DNA of 55,946 nucleotides from an uncultured Clostridia bacterium (GTDB taxonomy: Bacteria; Bacillota; Clostridia; Oscillospirales; Ruminococcaceae), in contig CANRAS010000011.1 in the NCBI GenBank assembly GCA_947628655.1, positions 1-55,946 on the forward strand. The letters are read 5' to 3'. Below the pieces are notes generated by a model, which did no database searches, had not been told where the DNA came from, and saw only the letters and a list, made by a program, of their open reading frames with translations. The position numbers and the translations under genes are program-made. Shown piece after piece: positions 15,797 to 24,208 of the stretch; position 1 is the stretch's first letter, and each line of letters opens with the position of its first letter.

Positions 15797-17977
15797 ATGG
15801 CACAGCAGGAGTTTACGAGATATGTCGGGTATGATGACCCTGATGTGTTTCGCGGTTTTCTGATAGACCAGTTTGTGGCGGTTCAAAAAAACGGGGTGTT
15901 TATAAAAGAAAAACTCCCCGCGCCGTCAACTGACGATATAGCAAAGGCGGCGCAGTATACCGCGTCGAGTTTCGACAGCGCCGAGGATATTAAAACGGCG
16001 CTCGAAATCTGGCTGCACGACAGCAACATTCCCGCCGACGGCTCGGCGCTTGCGGAGATTATGGCAAAGGCGGTTTCGGAATGTGGAACGAATAAGAAAA
16101 ACACTTACTTTGTTCTGCTCTGCTGGCTGATGAAGTATCTGGGTAAACGTCCCTCCGCATTGCTGTTTGTCGGCTCTGCGGCGCTCCGCGAACTTTACTT
16201 TCTGTATATGATGTGCGCGGCAGGCGTTCGCGTAACGCTTGTAAGCTACGGCCTTGACAAGGACTTCGACAAACTGCCGTACAAGAACAAGATTTATCTG
16301 AAAGACGGCAAGGAGAAATCCCCCTTGCAAATAGACTTCGACAAGATAGACCTCTCTAAAGAGGCAAAACTCTCCGAAATGCGCGCGGCGGCAAGCGGCG
16401 TTTCGGGACTTGTAAAGCGCATAGATACTTCGGTTGTCGGTATTTTCGAGGACGTACTCAAAGACAGGAAAAAGCGCGTTATCGAAAGCGGAGGAGTGTA
16501 TTCCGAGGACGGCGACATTCCCGTTTACAGTGCGGCGCTTGTCGGGTGCGAGGACGACCCTGTTTACACGAATATGCTCGTGAAGTTCAAGGAGAGTTTC
16601 GCGGGGCTGAAAAAACAGTTGATATTCATTGAAAAACCGCTTGAAAATCCGAACGCGGAGGAAGTCCGTGCGCTGGGTTCTGTCACGCGCACAAGCACGG
16701 CGGATATGATAGACGCGCTGGCGCTTTTGATTGACCTCAAAGGCGACAAAACGCGGACGGCACTCGCGCAGAAAGCCCTGCGGGAAATGCTGAACGAACT
16801 CAACACGGGCAATCAGACTGTTGTTATGAACTACGGCAACAAGTTCGTGACGTGGCTTTATCGCTGTACGCAGGCGCGAAAATACGCCGTGCAGTACGAG
16901 GATATTCCCGTGATACTCTATTACGGCGATATTTCGCAGTCGGAGATGTACTTTCTGAACTTTATGACGCAGTGCGGGTTCGACACGATTTACATTACGC
17001 CGAACAAGGCGAATTTGAAGTTAGTGAAAGAGAAAAACATCGGCGGGCTTATGCAGATACTCGAACTCCCGCAGAGCAAGGACAGCGGAACTTACCCCGC
17101 AAAGGCTATCAAGACGAAAGTCGCGACGGTCGCTTACAACGCGGAGCGGGATTTGGACACAATGCTCTATAGCGGCGACACGGGAATTTACAGGAGCTTT
17201 CAGTTCCCGAACAGTCAAAGCGTTACTCTTAAAACGACTTACGAGGAAATCAGCATATTGTGGAAACAGGAGGCGAAGTTCAGAACGGGCTTTTCGACGT
17301 CGGGCAATCTTGTTTCCGTGCCGAATATTTTCGCAAAGATAAGCGGAGTCGAAAACGGCAACTTAAATAACTATTGGGATAACGTCCGCTCAAAACTCAC
17401 GGCGAACACTATCCTGAACATAAAGAAGAACGACCCGCAAAAAGAACCTAACGTTGATTTGGGCGCGTATCGCCAATTCTACCGCAACGGTGAATATGAC
17501 CTTGAAAAGCTGAAAGCAACGACGGTCAATAAATTCAGCTATCTGCCCGACAGACTTCAGGATATGCTGTTATATAAACTCCAGGAAACGGCGTCAAGCG
17601 GTTTTCTGAAACTACAGGGCGACGAACTTATGGGGAGTATTCTCTATCACGGAATGAACCTGTCAAAGCAGTTTGTTCAGATAATACAGAGGTTTGACTT
17701 CACAAGGGAAATTCCGAAACTTATCTACATTGACGCGGTTGAGGCGACGTTTACGCTTTGGGAGTGCATTAATCTTGTATTGTGCAATTTGATAGGATTT
17801 GATATTCTGATCTTCACGCCGACGGGTTACAAAAACCTTGAAACGTATGTATCATCGGACGCGTTTGAAGAACATATTATGGACAAATTTTTGTACGACG
17901 TGGAGGTTCCGAAGTTTAAGATACCCTCCGAGGACAAGAACGGCGGTTTTTTCGGAAAGCTGTTCGGAAGAAATTAA
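15797..17977 (+). CDS. YceG-like component of toxic-anion/Ter stress system
   Basis: Soluble protein of 726 aa with no signal peptide or clear membrane helix. It resembles the Bacillus YceG group (YceG_bac), encoded beside TerD and TelA genes in Firmicutes. The recognition rests on overall size, position directly before telA and segments such as RPSALLFVGSAALRE, FVTWLYRC and YYGDISQSEMYFL. Biochemical function is not known for the family. The start is ATG 15797 with AAGGTG upstream; an in-frame GTG nine bases earlier overlaps that site. Confidence 0.75.
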   Translation: MAQQEFTRYVGYDDPDVFRGFLIDQFVAVQKNGVFIKEKLPAPSTDDIAKAAQYTASSFDSAEDIKTALEIWLHDSNIPADGSALAEIMAKAVSECGTNKKNTYFVLLCWLMKYLGKRPSALLFVGSAALRELYFLYMMCAAGVRVTLVSYGLDKDFDKLPYKNKIYLKDGKEKSPLQIDFDKIDLSKEAKLSEMRAAASGVSGLVKRIDTSVVGIFEDVLKDRKKRVIESGGVYSEDGDIPVYSAALVGCEDDPVYTNMLVKFKESFAGLKKQLIFIEKPLENPNAEEVRALGSVTRTSTADMIDALALLIDLKGDKTRTALAQKALREMLNELNTGNQTVVMNYGNKFVTWLYRCTQARKYAVQYEDIPVILYYGDISQSEMYFLNFMTQCGFDTIYITPNKANLKLVKEKNIGGLMQILELPQSKDSGTYPAKAIKTKVATVAYNAERDLDTMLYSGDTGIYRSFQFPNSQSVTLKTTYEEISILWKQEAKFRTGFSTSGNLVSVPNIFAKISGVENGNLNNYWDNVRSKLTANTILNIKKNDPQKEPNVDLGAYRQFYRNGEYDLEKLKATTVNKFSYLPDRLQDMLLYKLQETASSGFLKLQGDELMGSILYHGMNLSKQFVQIIQRFDFTREIPKLIYIDAVEATFTLWECINLVLCNLIGFDILIFTPTGYKNLETYVSSDAFEEHIMDKFLYDVEVPKFKIPSEDKNGGFFGKLFGRN

Positions 17978-17998
17978 TAGTGAGAAAGGAAATGTAAA

Positions 17999-19198
17999 AT
18001 GGGATTACAGTTTACACCGGGAAAAGGGATTGCTGACGCGCAGGCTCAGCCCGAAGTGGAGGCTCAGGGTATGACCGTTGAAACGGCGGCGCCCGCGCCT
18101 GCAGTTGCGACTGCGCCCGCAGAGGCGGCGCTTGACGCGAAAATCGAAGAAGTCAAGAACTTCAACATCGTCGTAAAAAGCGAGGAGATTAAACAGCAGT
18201 TAGCGTCCAGCGCGGAGATTGACAGATTGGTTTCCACTATCAATGTCAACGACCCGAACACTATCGTAAAGTTCGGCGCGGAGGCGGCAGACCAGATTTC
18301 GGCGGCGTCCGACCAAGTGCTTAACTCTATGAGCATTCAGCAGATAAACGACACGGGTACAATGCTGAAAAATCTCGCGGCGATAATGGATCAGTTTGAC
18401 GCTAAGGAACTTGAGGACAAGCCGGGGCTGTTCGCAAAACTCAAGCGCAACATTGAGAAGATACTCAACAAGTACGACACAATGGGCAAGGAGATAGACA
18501 AGATCTATGTTCAGCTGAAAGGCTATGAAACGGAGATTGAAAAGGCTAATGAAAAACTCGACGATATGTACGAGGCGAACATCGGCTACTATCAACAGCT
18601 TTGCAAGTTCATTCTCGCGGGCGAACAGGGCGTAAAGGAACTTGACAGCTTTATTGCCGACTACGAGAAAAAGGTCGCTGAAAATCCCGACGACGGCACT
18701 ATCCGTATGGATCTTTCCAATCTTCAGCAAATGCGCGAAATGCTCGACCAGCGCGTAATGGATCTTAAAATCGCGGAGAACGTCGCATTGCAGACCGTTC
18801 CGATGCTGAAAACAATGGAATACTCAAACCTTAATCTTGTCCGCAAGATAAACTCGGCGTTTATCATCACAATGCCCGTGTTCAAGCAGTCGCTGGCGCA
18901 GGCTATTATGCTCAAACGCCAGAGAATACAAGCTGAGAGTATGAAAGCGCTTGACGAAAAGACGAATGAAATGCTCCTGAAGAATGCGCAGAACACGGTT
19001 GAGCAGTCGAAGATGATAGCGCAGATGTCCGCGTCCTCGTCGATAAAGGTGGAAACGCTCCAGCAGACGTGGCAGACAATTGTTTCGGGCATTGACGAGG
19101 TAGAGGCTATCCAGAACGAGGCAAAGACCAAACGTCAAGAGGACGCTAAGGCGCTTGAGGAAATTAAGGCAGATTACAAAAAGCGTATGAAAGCGTAA
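17999..19198 (+). CDS. telA: TelA-family toxic anion resistance protein
   Basis: A 399-aa protein almost wholly alpha-helical with coiled-coil character from about residue 130 onward. It has the TelA/KlaA/YceH landmarks: VKFGAEAADQISAASDQVL, DELDGFV-like region, KGYETEIEKANEKLDDMY, and NLVRKINSAFIITMPVFKQ. Proteins of this family are linked to tellurite and cell-wall antimicrobial resistance, with mechanism unresolved. Good AGAAAGGAAA site. It is the last gene of the operon, followed by a strong terminator, and with YceG forms the conserved 3' end of Firmicute Ter-type operons. Confidence 0.92.
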   Translation: MGLQFTPGKGIADAQAQPEVEAQGMTVETAAPAPAVATAPAEAALDAKIEEVKNFNIVVKSEEIKQQLASSAEIDRLVSTINVNDPNTIVKFGAEAADQISAASDQVLNSMSIQQINDTGTMLKNLAAIMDQFDAKELEDKPGLFAKLKRNIEKILNKYDTMGKEIDKIYVQLKGYETEIEKANEKLDDMYEANIGYYQQLCKFILAGEQGVKELDSFIADYEKKVAENPDDGTIRMDLSNLQQMREMLDQRVMDLKIAENVALQTVPMLKTMEYSNLNLVRKINSAFIITMPVFKQSLAQAIMLKRQRIQAESMKALDEKTNEMLLKNAQNTVEQSKMIAQMSASSSIKVETLQQTWQTIVSGIDEVEAIQNEAKTKRQEDAKALEEIKADYKKRMKA

Positions 19199-19237
19199 TT
19201 CTTTCAAGCTGTTAATGTCTTATAAAAGCAAATAATC

Positions 19238-19275
19238 GGCGAGTTATCCGTCCTGCGGATAACTCGCCTTTTTCT
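19238..19275 (+). terminator. intrinsic terminator of Ter-type operon
   Basis: Perfect 13-bp stem GGCGAGTTATCCG / CGGATAACTCGCC with a 5-nt loop and TTTTTCTTCTT. It also faces the convergent pepP gene. Confidence 0.92.
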
Positions 19276-19336
19276 TCTTGTTCCAAAAAGCGGTAGACAG
19301 AAAATCAACGTTTGAATTTAAGTTCTTACCTCTATC

Positions 19337-21097
19337 TCAAATCTCCCGCGTAATTTCCTCAAGCCACTTTCTCTCCTCGCCGTTCATCAAATCGGAAAGA
19401 GTTTCTCTTACCCACCGATGATACTCGTTTAACACAGACATCTGCCGTTCCGTCAAATAGCGTTTGTCAATCCCCGCCGCATCGAACGGCACGCACGTCA
19501 GCGGTGAGAACTTCAAAAATCCGTCAAACTCCGACTTCTCGCACAGCAAAAGGCTCTCGTGACGTATGCCGAACTTTCCTTCAAAGTACAGTCCCGGTTC
19601 GTCGGACGTTATCATTCCCTCACACAGCACAGCGTCGTTTGGACTGCGCCACGAAATCCTCTGCGGCGGTTCGTGTACGTTCAGCAGAAACCCAACGCCG
19701 TGACCCGTTCCGTGGTTGAAATCCAAGCCGTTTTGCCACAAAACCTGCCGCGCAATGCCGTCAAGCACAGACCCCCGCACTCCGTTCGGGAACACCGCCG
19801 AAAGCAAATCCAAGTGCGCCGCGAGTACCAGCGTGTACGCGCGTTTTTCTTCATCGGAAAGTTCACCCAAAACAAAAGTCCGCGTTATGTCGGTCGTGCC
19901 GTCAATGTAATGCCCGCCCGTGTCCGAGAGCAATAAACCGCGCGGTAAAATTTCCGCGTTCGTCTTATCGGTCGCGGAATAATGCACAATAGCGCCGTGC
20001 GCTCCGTAAGCCATAATCGGCGCGAAACTCTGTCCGAGATAACCCGCGCCCATTTTGCGGAATTCATCGAGTTTCCCGGCGGCGGAAATTTCCGTAATAC
20101 CGCCGTCTTTCACAGCATTGTAAAGCCACATCATAAACCGTGTGACGGCAAGCCCGTCTTTGATATGCGCGGATTTTTCCGAGGTGATTTCCACGGGATT
20201 TTTGCACGCTTTCATAAGCGTAACGGGGCTTTGCTTTGCTATTCGCTCAGCGTTTTTAAGGCTGTCCCAAAACCGCAAATTCACCGCGCGTTCATCGACC
20301 AAAACAGAGCCTTGCAATTTTCCGAGCGCGTTGTAAATTTCATCATACGGGAGAATCTCAACGCCGTCGTTATTCAGCGCCGACAATATTTCCCCGCCGA
20401 AAATCGAACGCTCCGCGAAAAGCTGAACACGGTCTGAATACACAATCATAAACGATAAAAACACGGGGTTGTATTCCACATCATTACCGCGAAGATTTAG
20501 TAACCAAGCTATCTCGTCCAGCGCGGAAATCGCCAGGCAGTCCGCGTTTTCGGAACGTATTTTCCCGCGGACGCGCTCTAGTTTTTCGGCGCGTGACATT
20601 CCGCAAACATCGCGTGACACCGCAAACACGGGCTGTTTCGAGAGCGGGGGGCGGTTTTTCCACACCGCGCCGCCAACGTCCTCGTCCGTGCTGAATGTGA
20701 TGTGCTTTTCGGAAAGAGCGTTTTGAAGTTTCCGCGCGAACGCCGCGTTTACCGCCCTGCCGTCAAACCCCAGCACGGAATTGTCGGGCATTTTTTCGCG
20801 GAGAAATTTCTCGACCGTCGGCACGTTAGGTTCGCCTTGTTTCATAAGGACAATTCCGCTGTCCGAAAGTTCGCAAGCCGCCTGTATGAAATACCTGCCG
20901 TCCGTCCAGAGCGCGGCGTCGTTCTCCGTCACGACAAGCGTTCCCGCCGACCCCGTAAACCCGCTTAAATACTCGCGCAGTCTGAAATGCTCCCCGACAT
21001 ACTCCGACCCGTGAAAGTCCTCGGTCAGCACAATATACGCGAAAATCCCGCGCCGTTTCATTTCGCGCCTAAGCGCGGTTATCGTTTCTTTCATCAC
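19337..21097 (-). CDS. pepP: Xaa-Pro aminopeptidase (M24B, long form)
   Basis: Cytoplasmic metallopeptidase releasing N-terminal residues before proline. Two creatinase-like N-terminal domains precede a pita-bread catalytic domain with metal ligands in DTGGHYIDGTTDITR, HGTGHGVG, and the Glu residues in TSDEPGLYFEGKFGIRHES. At 586 aa it is the long three-domain form. Translation begins at GTG 21097 or ATG 21094; GGAGAATTAA is upstream of both. The GTG directly follows the TAA of a mini-ORF, so coupling is likely. A copy of its first ~20 codons is present in the upstream tandem repeats. Confidence 0.93.
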   Translation of the reverse strand: MMKETITALRREMKRRGIFAYIVLTEDFHGSEYVGEHFRLREYLSGFTGSAGTLVVTENDAALWTDGRYFIQAACELSDSGIVLMKQGEPNVPTVEKFLREKMPDNSVLGFDGRAVNAAFARKLQNALSEKHITFSTDEDVGGAVWKNRPPLSKQPVFAVSRDVCGMSRAEKLERVRGKIRSENADCLAISALDEIAWLLNLRGNDVEYNPVFLSFMIVYSDRVQLFAERSIFGGEILSALNNDGVEILPYDEIYNALGKLQGSVLVDERAVNLRFWDSLKNAERIAKQSPVTLMKACKNPVEITSEKSAHIKDGLAVTRFMMWLYNAVKDGGITEISAAGKLDEFRKMGAGYLGQSFAPIMAYGAHGAIVHYSATDKTNAEILPRGLLLSDTGGHYIDGTTDITRTFVLGELSDEEKRAYTLVLAAHLDLLSAVFPNGVRGSVLDGIARQVLWQNGLDFNHGTGHGVGFLLNVHEPPQRISWRSPNDAVLCEGMITSDEPGLYFEGKFGIRHESLLLCEKSEFDGFLKFSPLTCVPFDAAGIDKRYLTERQMSVLNEYHRWVRETLSDLMNGEERKWLEEITREI

Positions 21098-21253
21098 TTA
21101 ATTCTCCTTGCAGGAAGTATTGAAAACCCGCCGAACAAAATCCCGTCCGCAGTTTTCCGAAAGCGCGGTTTGCTTTATCGAATTAACGCCGACAAACGCG
21201 AAAATCCCGCGCCGTTTCATTTCGCGCCATAGCGCGGTTATAGTTTCTTTCAT
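21098..21253 (-). CDS. 51-aa mini-ORF made from pepP start and pulA fragments
   Basis: Starts MKETITALWREMKRRGIFAF, nearly the same as the pepP N-terminus. It then contains NSIKQTALSEN, which resembles pullulanase VNSIKWNALSEN, and ends near CKEN. It has its own AAGGAG site. Its ATG overlaps the TGA of the preceding mini-ORF (ATGA), and its TAA touches the pepP GTG. It is probably a duplication by-product, but ribosomes would traverse it. Function unknown. Confidence 0.4.
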   Translation of the reverse strand: MKETITALWREMKRRGIFAFVGVNSIKQTALSENCGRDFVRRVFNTSCKEN

Positions 21254-21378
21254 AGCTTAATTCTCCTTGCAGGAAGTATTAAAAACCCGCCGAACAAAAT
21301 CCCGTCCGCTTTTTCCGAAAGCGCGGTCTGCTTTATCGAATTAAAGCCGACAAACGCGAAAATCCCGCGCCGTTTCAT
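21250..21378 (-). CDS. 42-aa mini-ORF, second chimeric copy
   Basis: Starts MKRRGIFAFVGF, continues NSIKQTALSE and ends GFLILPARRIKL. The last part copies the pulA C-terminus GFSILLARRIK. Its ATG overlaps the pulA TGA by one base (TGATG). It forms a coupled chain pulA, 42-aa, 51-aa, pepP. Likely a degenerate tandem copy; expression is possible and untested. Confidence 0.4.
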   Translation of the reverse strand: MKRRGIFAFVGFNSIKQTALSEKADGILFGGFLILPARRIKL

Positions 21379-23168
21379 CACTTAATTCTCCTTGCAAGCA
21401 GTATCGAAAACCCGTCGCATACAAGTCTGTCCGAGGTGTAGAGCGGTTTGCGCGACGCGCGTTCTGCGTCCGCGTAGATTTCAAACTTCCCCGAAAGCGG
21501 AGGGGAAATCACTTCGTCATTCGGCGACACGAGCAGGAAAAATTCCCCCGCCGTCATCATAAACCCGCCGCCGAGCGGGGTTATCGCGCGCTCCCCAAAC
21601 TTCGGCAGAAAACGCTTGCGAAATGCTATCAGACCTCGGTAGTATTCGGCGATTTCGCGGTTTTCCGAAAGCGCGTTCCACTTTATCGAATTAACGCTGT
21701 CGGGAAGATTGTAGGAGTTGCACTCGCCGTTTTTCGAGCGCAGAAAATCCTGTCCCGCTTGAAAGAAAACCATTCCGCGCGACAGGAACGTCAGCGCCGC
21801 CGCCATTTTCTCCGTCTGTTCAACGCGTTTCGGCGACGGGTCTTTGAGTGATATTTTCAGCTTGTCAAACAGCGTAAGATTGTCGTGACATTCGACATAA
21901 TTGACGGTCTGGCGCGGGTCGTCAGTCCAAAAATCCTGCGGGTACTCCCCCGAAAGCGCGGAACTTATCGGCTGAAAATGATAATCGTCCGCCGCGCCGT
22001 TTACATACCCGCAGTCCTCCGCGTTAAATACCGAACCTTTAACCGCGTCGCGGAAACTGTCGTTGAAAAACGCGAACCCGCGAAGTTCACAAGCGTTGCT
22101 CTGCACCGCGCGGAATTTTTCGGACAGCGGACTTTCCCCGCCCGTCCAGCCCTCGCCGTAAAGCAGAATGTCGGGATTTATCGCGCGGAGTTTGCGTTCG
22201 CAGGTTTTAAGCGTTTCAATATCAATCAGCCCCATAAGGTCAAAGCGAAAGCCGTCAAGGTGATATTCCCGCGCCCAAAAAACAAGACTGTCCGCGATGA
22301 ATTTCCGCGCCATTGCACGTTCACACGCGAACTCGTTCCCACAGCCCGAACCGTTTGAAAACGCGCCCGTGCGTTCATCGCGCCGAAAATAATAATCGGG
22401 AACGAGCGTTTGAAACGCGGAACTTCCCGCGTCAAAAACGTGGTTATAAACCACGTCCATAACAACGCCGATACCGTTTTTGTGCGCCGTCTGAATAAGA
22501 GAACGCAGTTCCCGTATTCCGTCCGTTTGGGAGTAAGACGCGCAAACGGCGTTGTAAAAACGCGGGTCGTAGCCCCAGTTATAACCGCCTTTAAAATTAT
22601 AGTCAAATATCGGCATAAGCTGAATATGCGTAGCGCCGAGTTTTTTCACATACGAAAGCCCCGCACTTTCACCGAACGCGTTTGTAACTTTCGTTTCGCA
22701 AAGCGCCGTGAATTTCCCGCGGTTTTTGAAGTCCGCGCTCTCGTCCGAGGAAATATCGCGCACGGAAAGTTCGCAGATAATCGCGTTCTCACGGTCGGGG
22801 AACGCGACAGCGCGGTCGCTTGCCCAATTTTTCGGCGCATGTCGGCGCATATCCGCACAAACCGAAAACCGCCCGTCCTCCGTTACGCGCTTTGCATACG
22901 GGTCGGCAGTTTCGGCAATTCCCCCGTTTTGCTCCACAGCGAACGTGTACAAAACGCCGTCAAGGTCGCCGCGCACTCTGCACTCGAAAACATTCCCGCG
23001 CCTATGCATTGCCGCGTGTTTTATGAAAGCGCCGTCCGCGCCGTAAAATCTCACTTGTGCGCTTTCGGCGAACGGCGCCCACACGCGAAACGCCGTACCC
23101 GCTTCCGTGCAGTTCGTTCCCAAAGCGCCGTCATACGCGCACATCGCGTCAATTTCAGCGTTATTCAT
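21378..23168 (-). CDS. pulA: type I pullulanase (GH13)
   Basis: Debranching enzyme that hydrolyses alpha-1,6 links in glycogen, pullulan or limit dextrins. An N-terminal CBM48-like domain (about 20-115) precedes the GH13 barrel. Landmarks are YNWGYDP (196-202), DVVYNH (238-243), FRFDLMG with nucleophile D310, YGEGW with acid E339, and ECHDN (about 425). No signal peptide, so it acts inside the cell. At 596 aa it is shorter than Bacillus AmyX. It is encoded with malQ on the same strand, consistent with storage glycogen or maltodextrin use. Its ribosome binding site AGAGGA lies inside a copied fragment of the ttcA 3' end. Confidence 0.94.
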   Translation of the reverse strand: MNNAEIDAMCAYDGALGTNCTEAGTAFRVWAPFAESAQVRFYGADGAFIKHAAMHRRGNVFECRVRGDLDGVLYTFAVEQNGGIAETADPYAKRVTEDGRFSVCADMRRHAPKNWASDRAVAFPDRENAIICELSVRDISSDESADFKNRGKFTALCETKVTNAFGESAGLSYVKKLGATHIQLMPIFDYNFKGGYNWGYDPRFYNAVCASYSQTDGIRELRSLIQTAHKNGIGVVMDVVYNHVFDAGSSAFQTLVPDYYFRRDERTGAFSNGSGCGNEFACERAMARKFIADSLVFWAREYHLDGFRFDLMGLIDIETLKTCERKLRAINPDILLYGEGWTGGESPLSEKFRAVQSNACELRGFAFFNDSFRDAVKGSVFNAEDCGYVNGAADDYHFQPISSALSGEYPQDFWTDDPRQTVNYVECHDNLTLFDKLKISLKDPSPKRVEQTEKMAAALTFLSRGMVFFQAGQDFLRSKNGECNSYNLPDSVNSIKWNALSENREIAEYYRGLIAFRKRFLPKFGERAITPLGGGFMMTAGEFFLLVSPNDEVISPPLSGKFEIYADAERASRKPLYTSDRLVCDGFSILLARRIK

Positions 23169-23169
23169 A

Positions 23170-23405
23170 ATAATCCTCTAAAAATTCGTGTATCGTCCCG
23201 CCCCTTGCAGAACTTCGCCCGCTAAGCGGTCGGCAACGCGCTTTCGACTAGTTCAACGCCCCGTCCGTTTGCAGGAAATTTGCCGTTACAAACGGCAGTT
23301 TGCTTTAACAAAGAGCATTGTGCGGATTGTTGCGGTTCGTTCCGCGCCCGCGCCGTTACTTGCAGAAACTCCCACGCCGAGCGGTCGGTAACGCGCTTTC
23401 CCTAG
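23170..23405. repeat. duplicated ttcA 3' end in ttcA-pulA gap
   Basis: The block at 23170-23205 (CCTCTAAAAATTCGTGTAT) is a diverged copy of the ttcA end at 23420-23441 (CCTCTAAAAACTCGTGTAC). A second block, GAGCGGTCGGTAACGCGCTTT (in part), occurs at about 23206-23255 and again at 23358-23405. No separate gene is visible here. Confidence 0.7.
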
Positions 23406-23407
23406 TG

Positions 23408-24208
23408 TTAATCCCCGTACTCCTCTAAAAACTCGTGTACTCTCCCGCTCCTGTCCTTGTACGAAATAATCCTGTCCAACCGCACGTTGCAGACGGAGCG
23501 GAAGATGTTCTGCTCTATTTGCGGGTTGTCCTCGCGAAGTTCGGCGATAAGGCGCTTTATAAGTTTTCGCTTAGAACCCTCCTCGCGCCGCGTTACTCTG
23601 CACGCGCAGTTCAGAAACTCCAGCCCGCATTTGTCGCGCCACGCGATTATGTCGCGTTCGCGGATAAAATACATCGGTCGGATAAGTTCCATTCCATCGT
23701 AGTTCTGCGCTTTCAGTTTTGGCGTCATCGTCTGCACCTGACCGCCGTAAATCATTCCCATAAGAATACTTTCGATAACGTCATCAAAGTGATGTCCGAG
23801 CGCTATTTTATTGCACCCTAACTCCCGCGCCCGTTTGTACAGATGTCCGCGCCGCATTTTCGCGCAGAGAAAGCACGGGTCTTTTTCGGCGGTTTGAGTA
23901 TGCTTGAAAATTTCCGTTGTATACGTTTCTATGGGTAAATCCAACTTTAAGGCGTTCTCGCGGATTTTGCGCATATTCTCGTCGGAGTAGCCGGGGTTCA
24001 TAACGAGATATTTTACGGTTATCGGAATTTTCCCGTGCTTTTCATATTCGGAAAACAGCGCGCCCATAAGCATCGAATCTTTCCCGCCCGAAATGCAGAC
24101 GCAGATTTTATCGCCCGCTTTCAGCAGTTTGTATTCCTCGATTGCCCGTGTGAATTTTCTATGAATAACACTCGCAAACTCCCCGTGCAGAACTTCTTTC
24201 GGCGTCAT
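23408..24208 (-). CDS. ttcA: TtcA-like PP-loop tRNA thiolation ATPase
   Basis: Member of the TtcA family, which installs 2-thiocytidine in tRNA with an iron-sulfur cluster. The PP-loop is SGGKDSM (about residue 40). CFLCAKMRRG carries the CxxC pair, GHHFDD follows, and NCACRV supplies a third Cys region. The ATG at 24208 overlaps the malQ stop by four bases (ATGA), and the 266-aa length suits the family; the longer open frame upstream only shadows malQ. Position between two glucan enzymes appears unrelated to function. Substrate base is inferred; some Clostridial relatives are uncharacterised. Confidence 0.88.
   Translation of the reverse strand: MTPKEVLHGEFASVIHRKFTRAIEEYKLLKAGDKICVCISGGKDSMLMGALFSEYEKHGKIPITVKYLVMNPGYSDENMRKIRENALKLDLPIETYTTEIFKHTQTAEKDPCFLCAKMRRGHLYKRARELGCNKIALGHHFDDVIESILMGMIYGGQVQTMTPKLKAQNYDGMELIRPMYFIRERDIIAWRDKCGLEFLNCACRVTRREEGSKRKLIKRLIAELREDNPQIEQNIFRSVCNVRLDRIISYKDRSGRVHEFLEEYGD

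Larger units (their letters stand above)
21095..21415. repeat. tandem chimeric duplication at pulA-pepP junction
   Basis: About two copies of a 125-155 bp unit. Each combines the pepP 5' end, an internal pulA piece around TTAATTCGATAAAG and the pulA 3' end with its ribosome binding site GCAAGGAGAATTAA. Confidence 0.8.
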
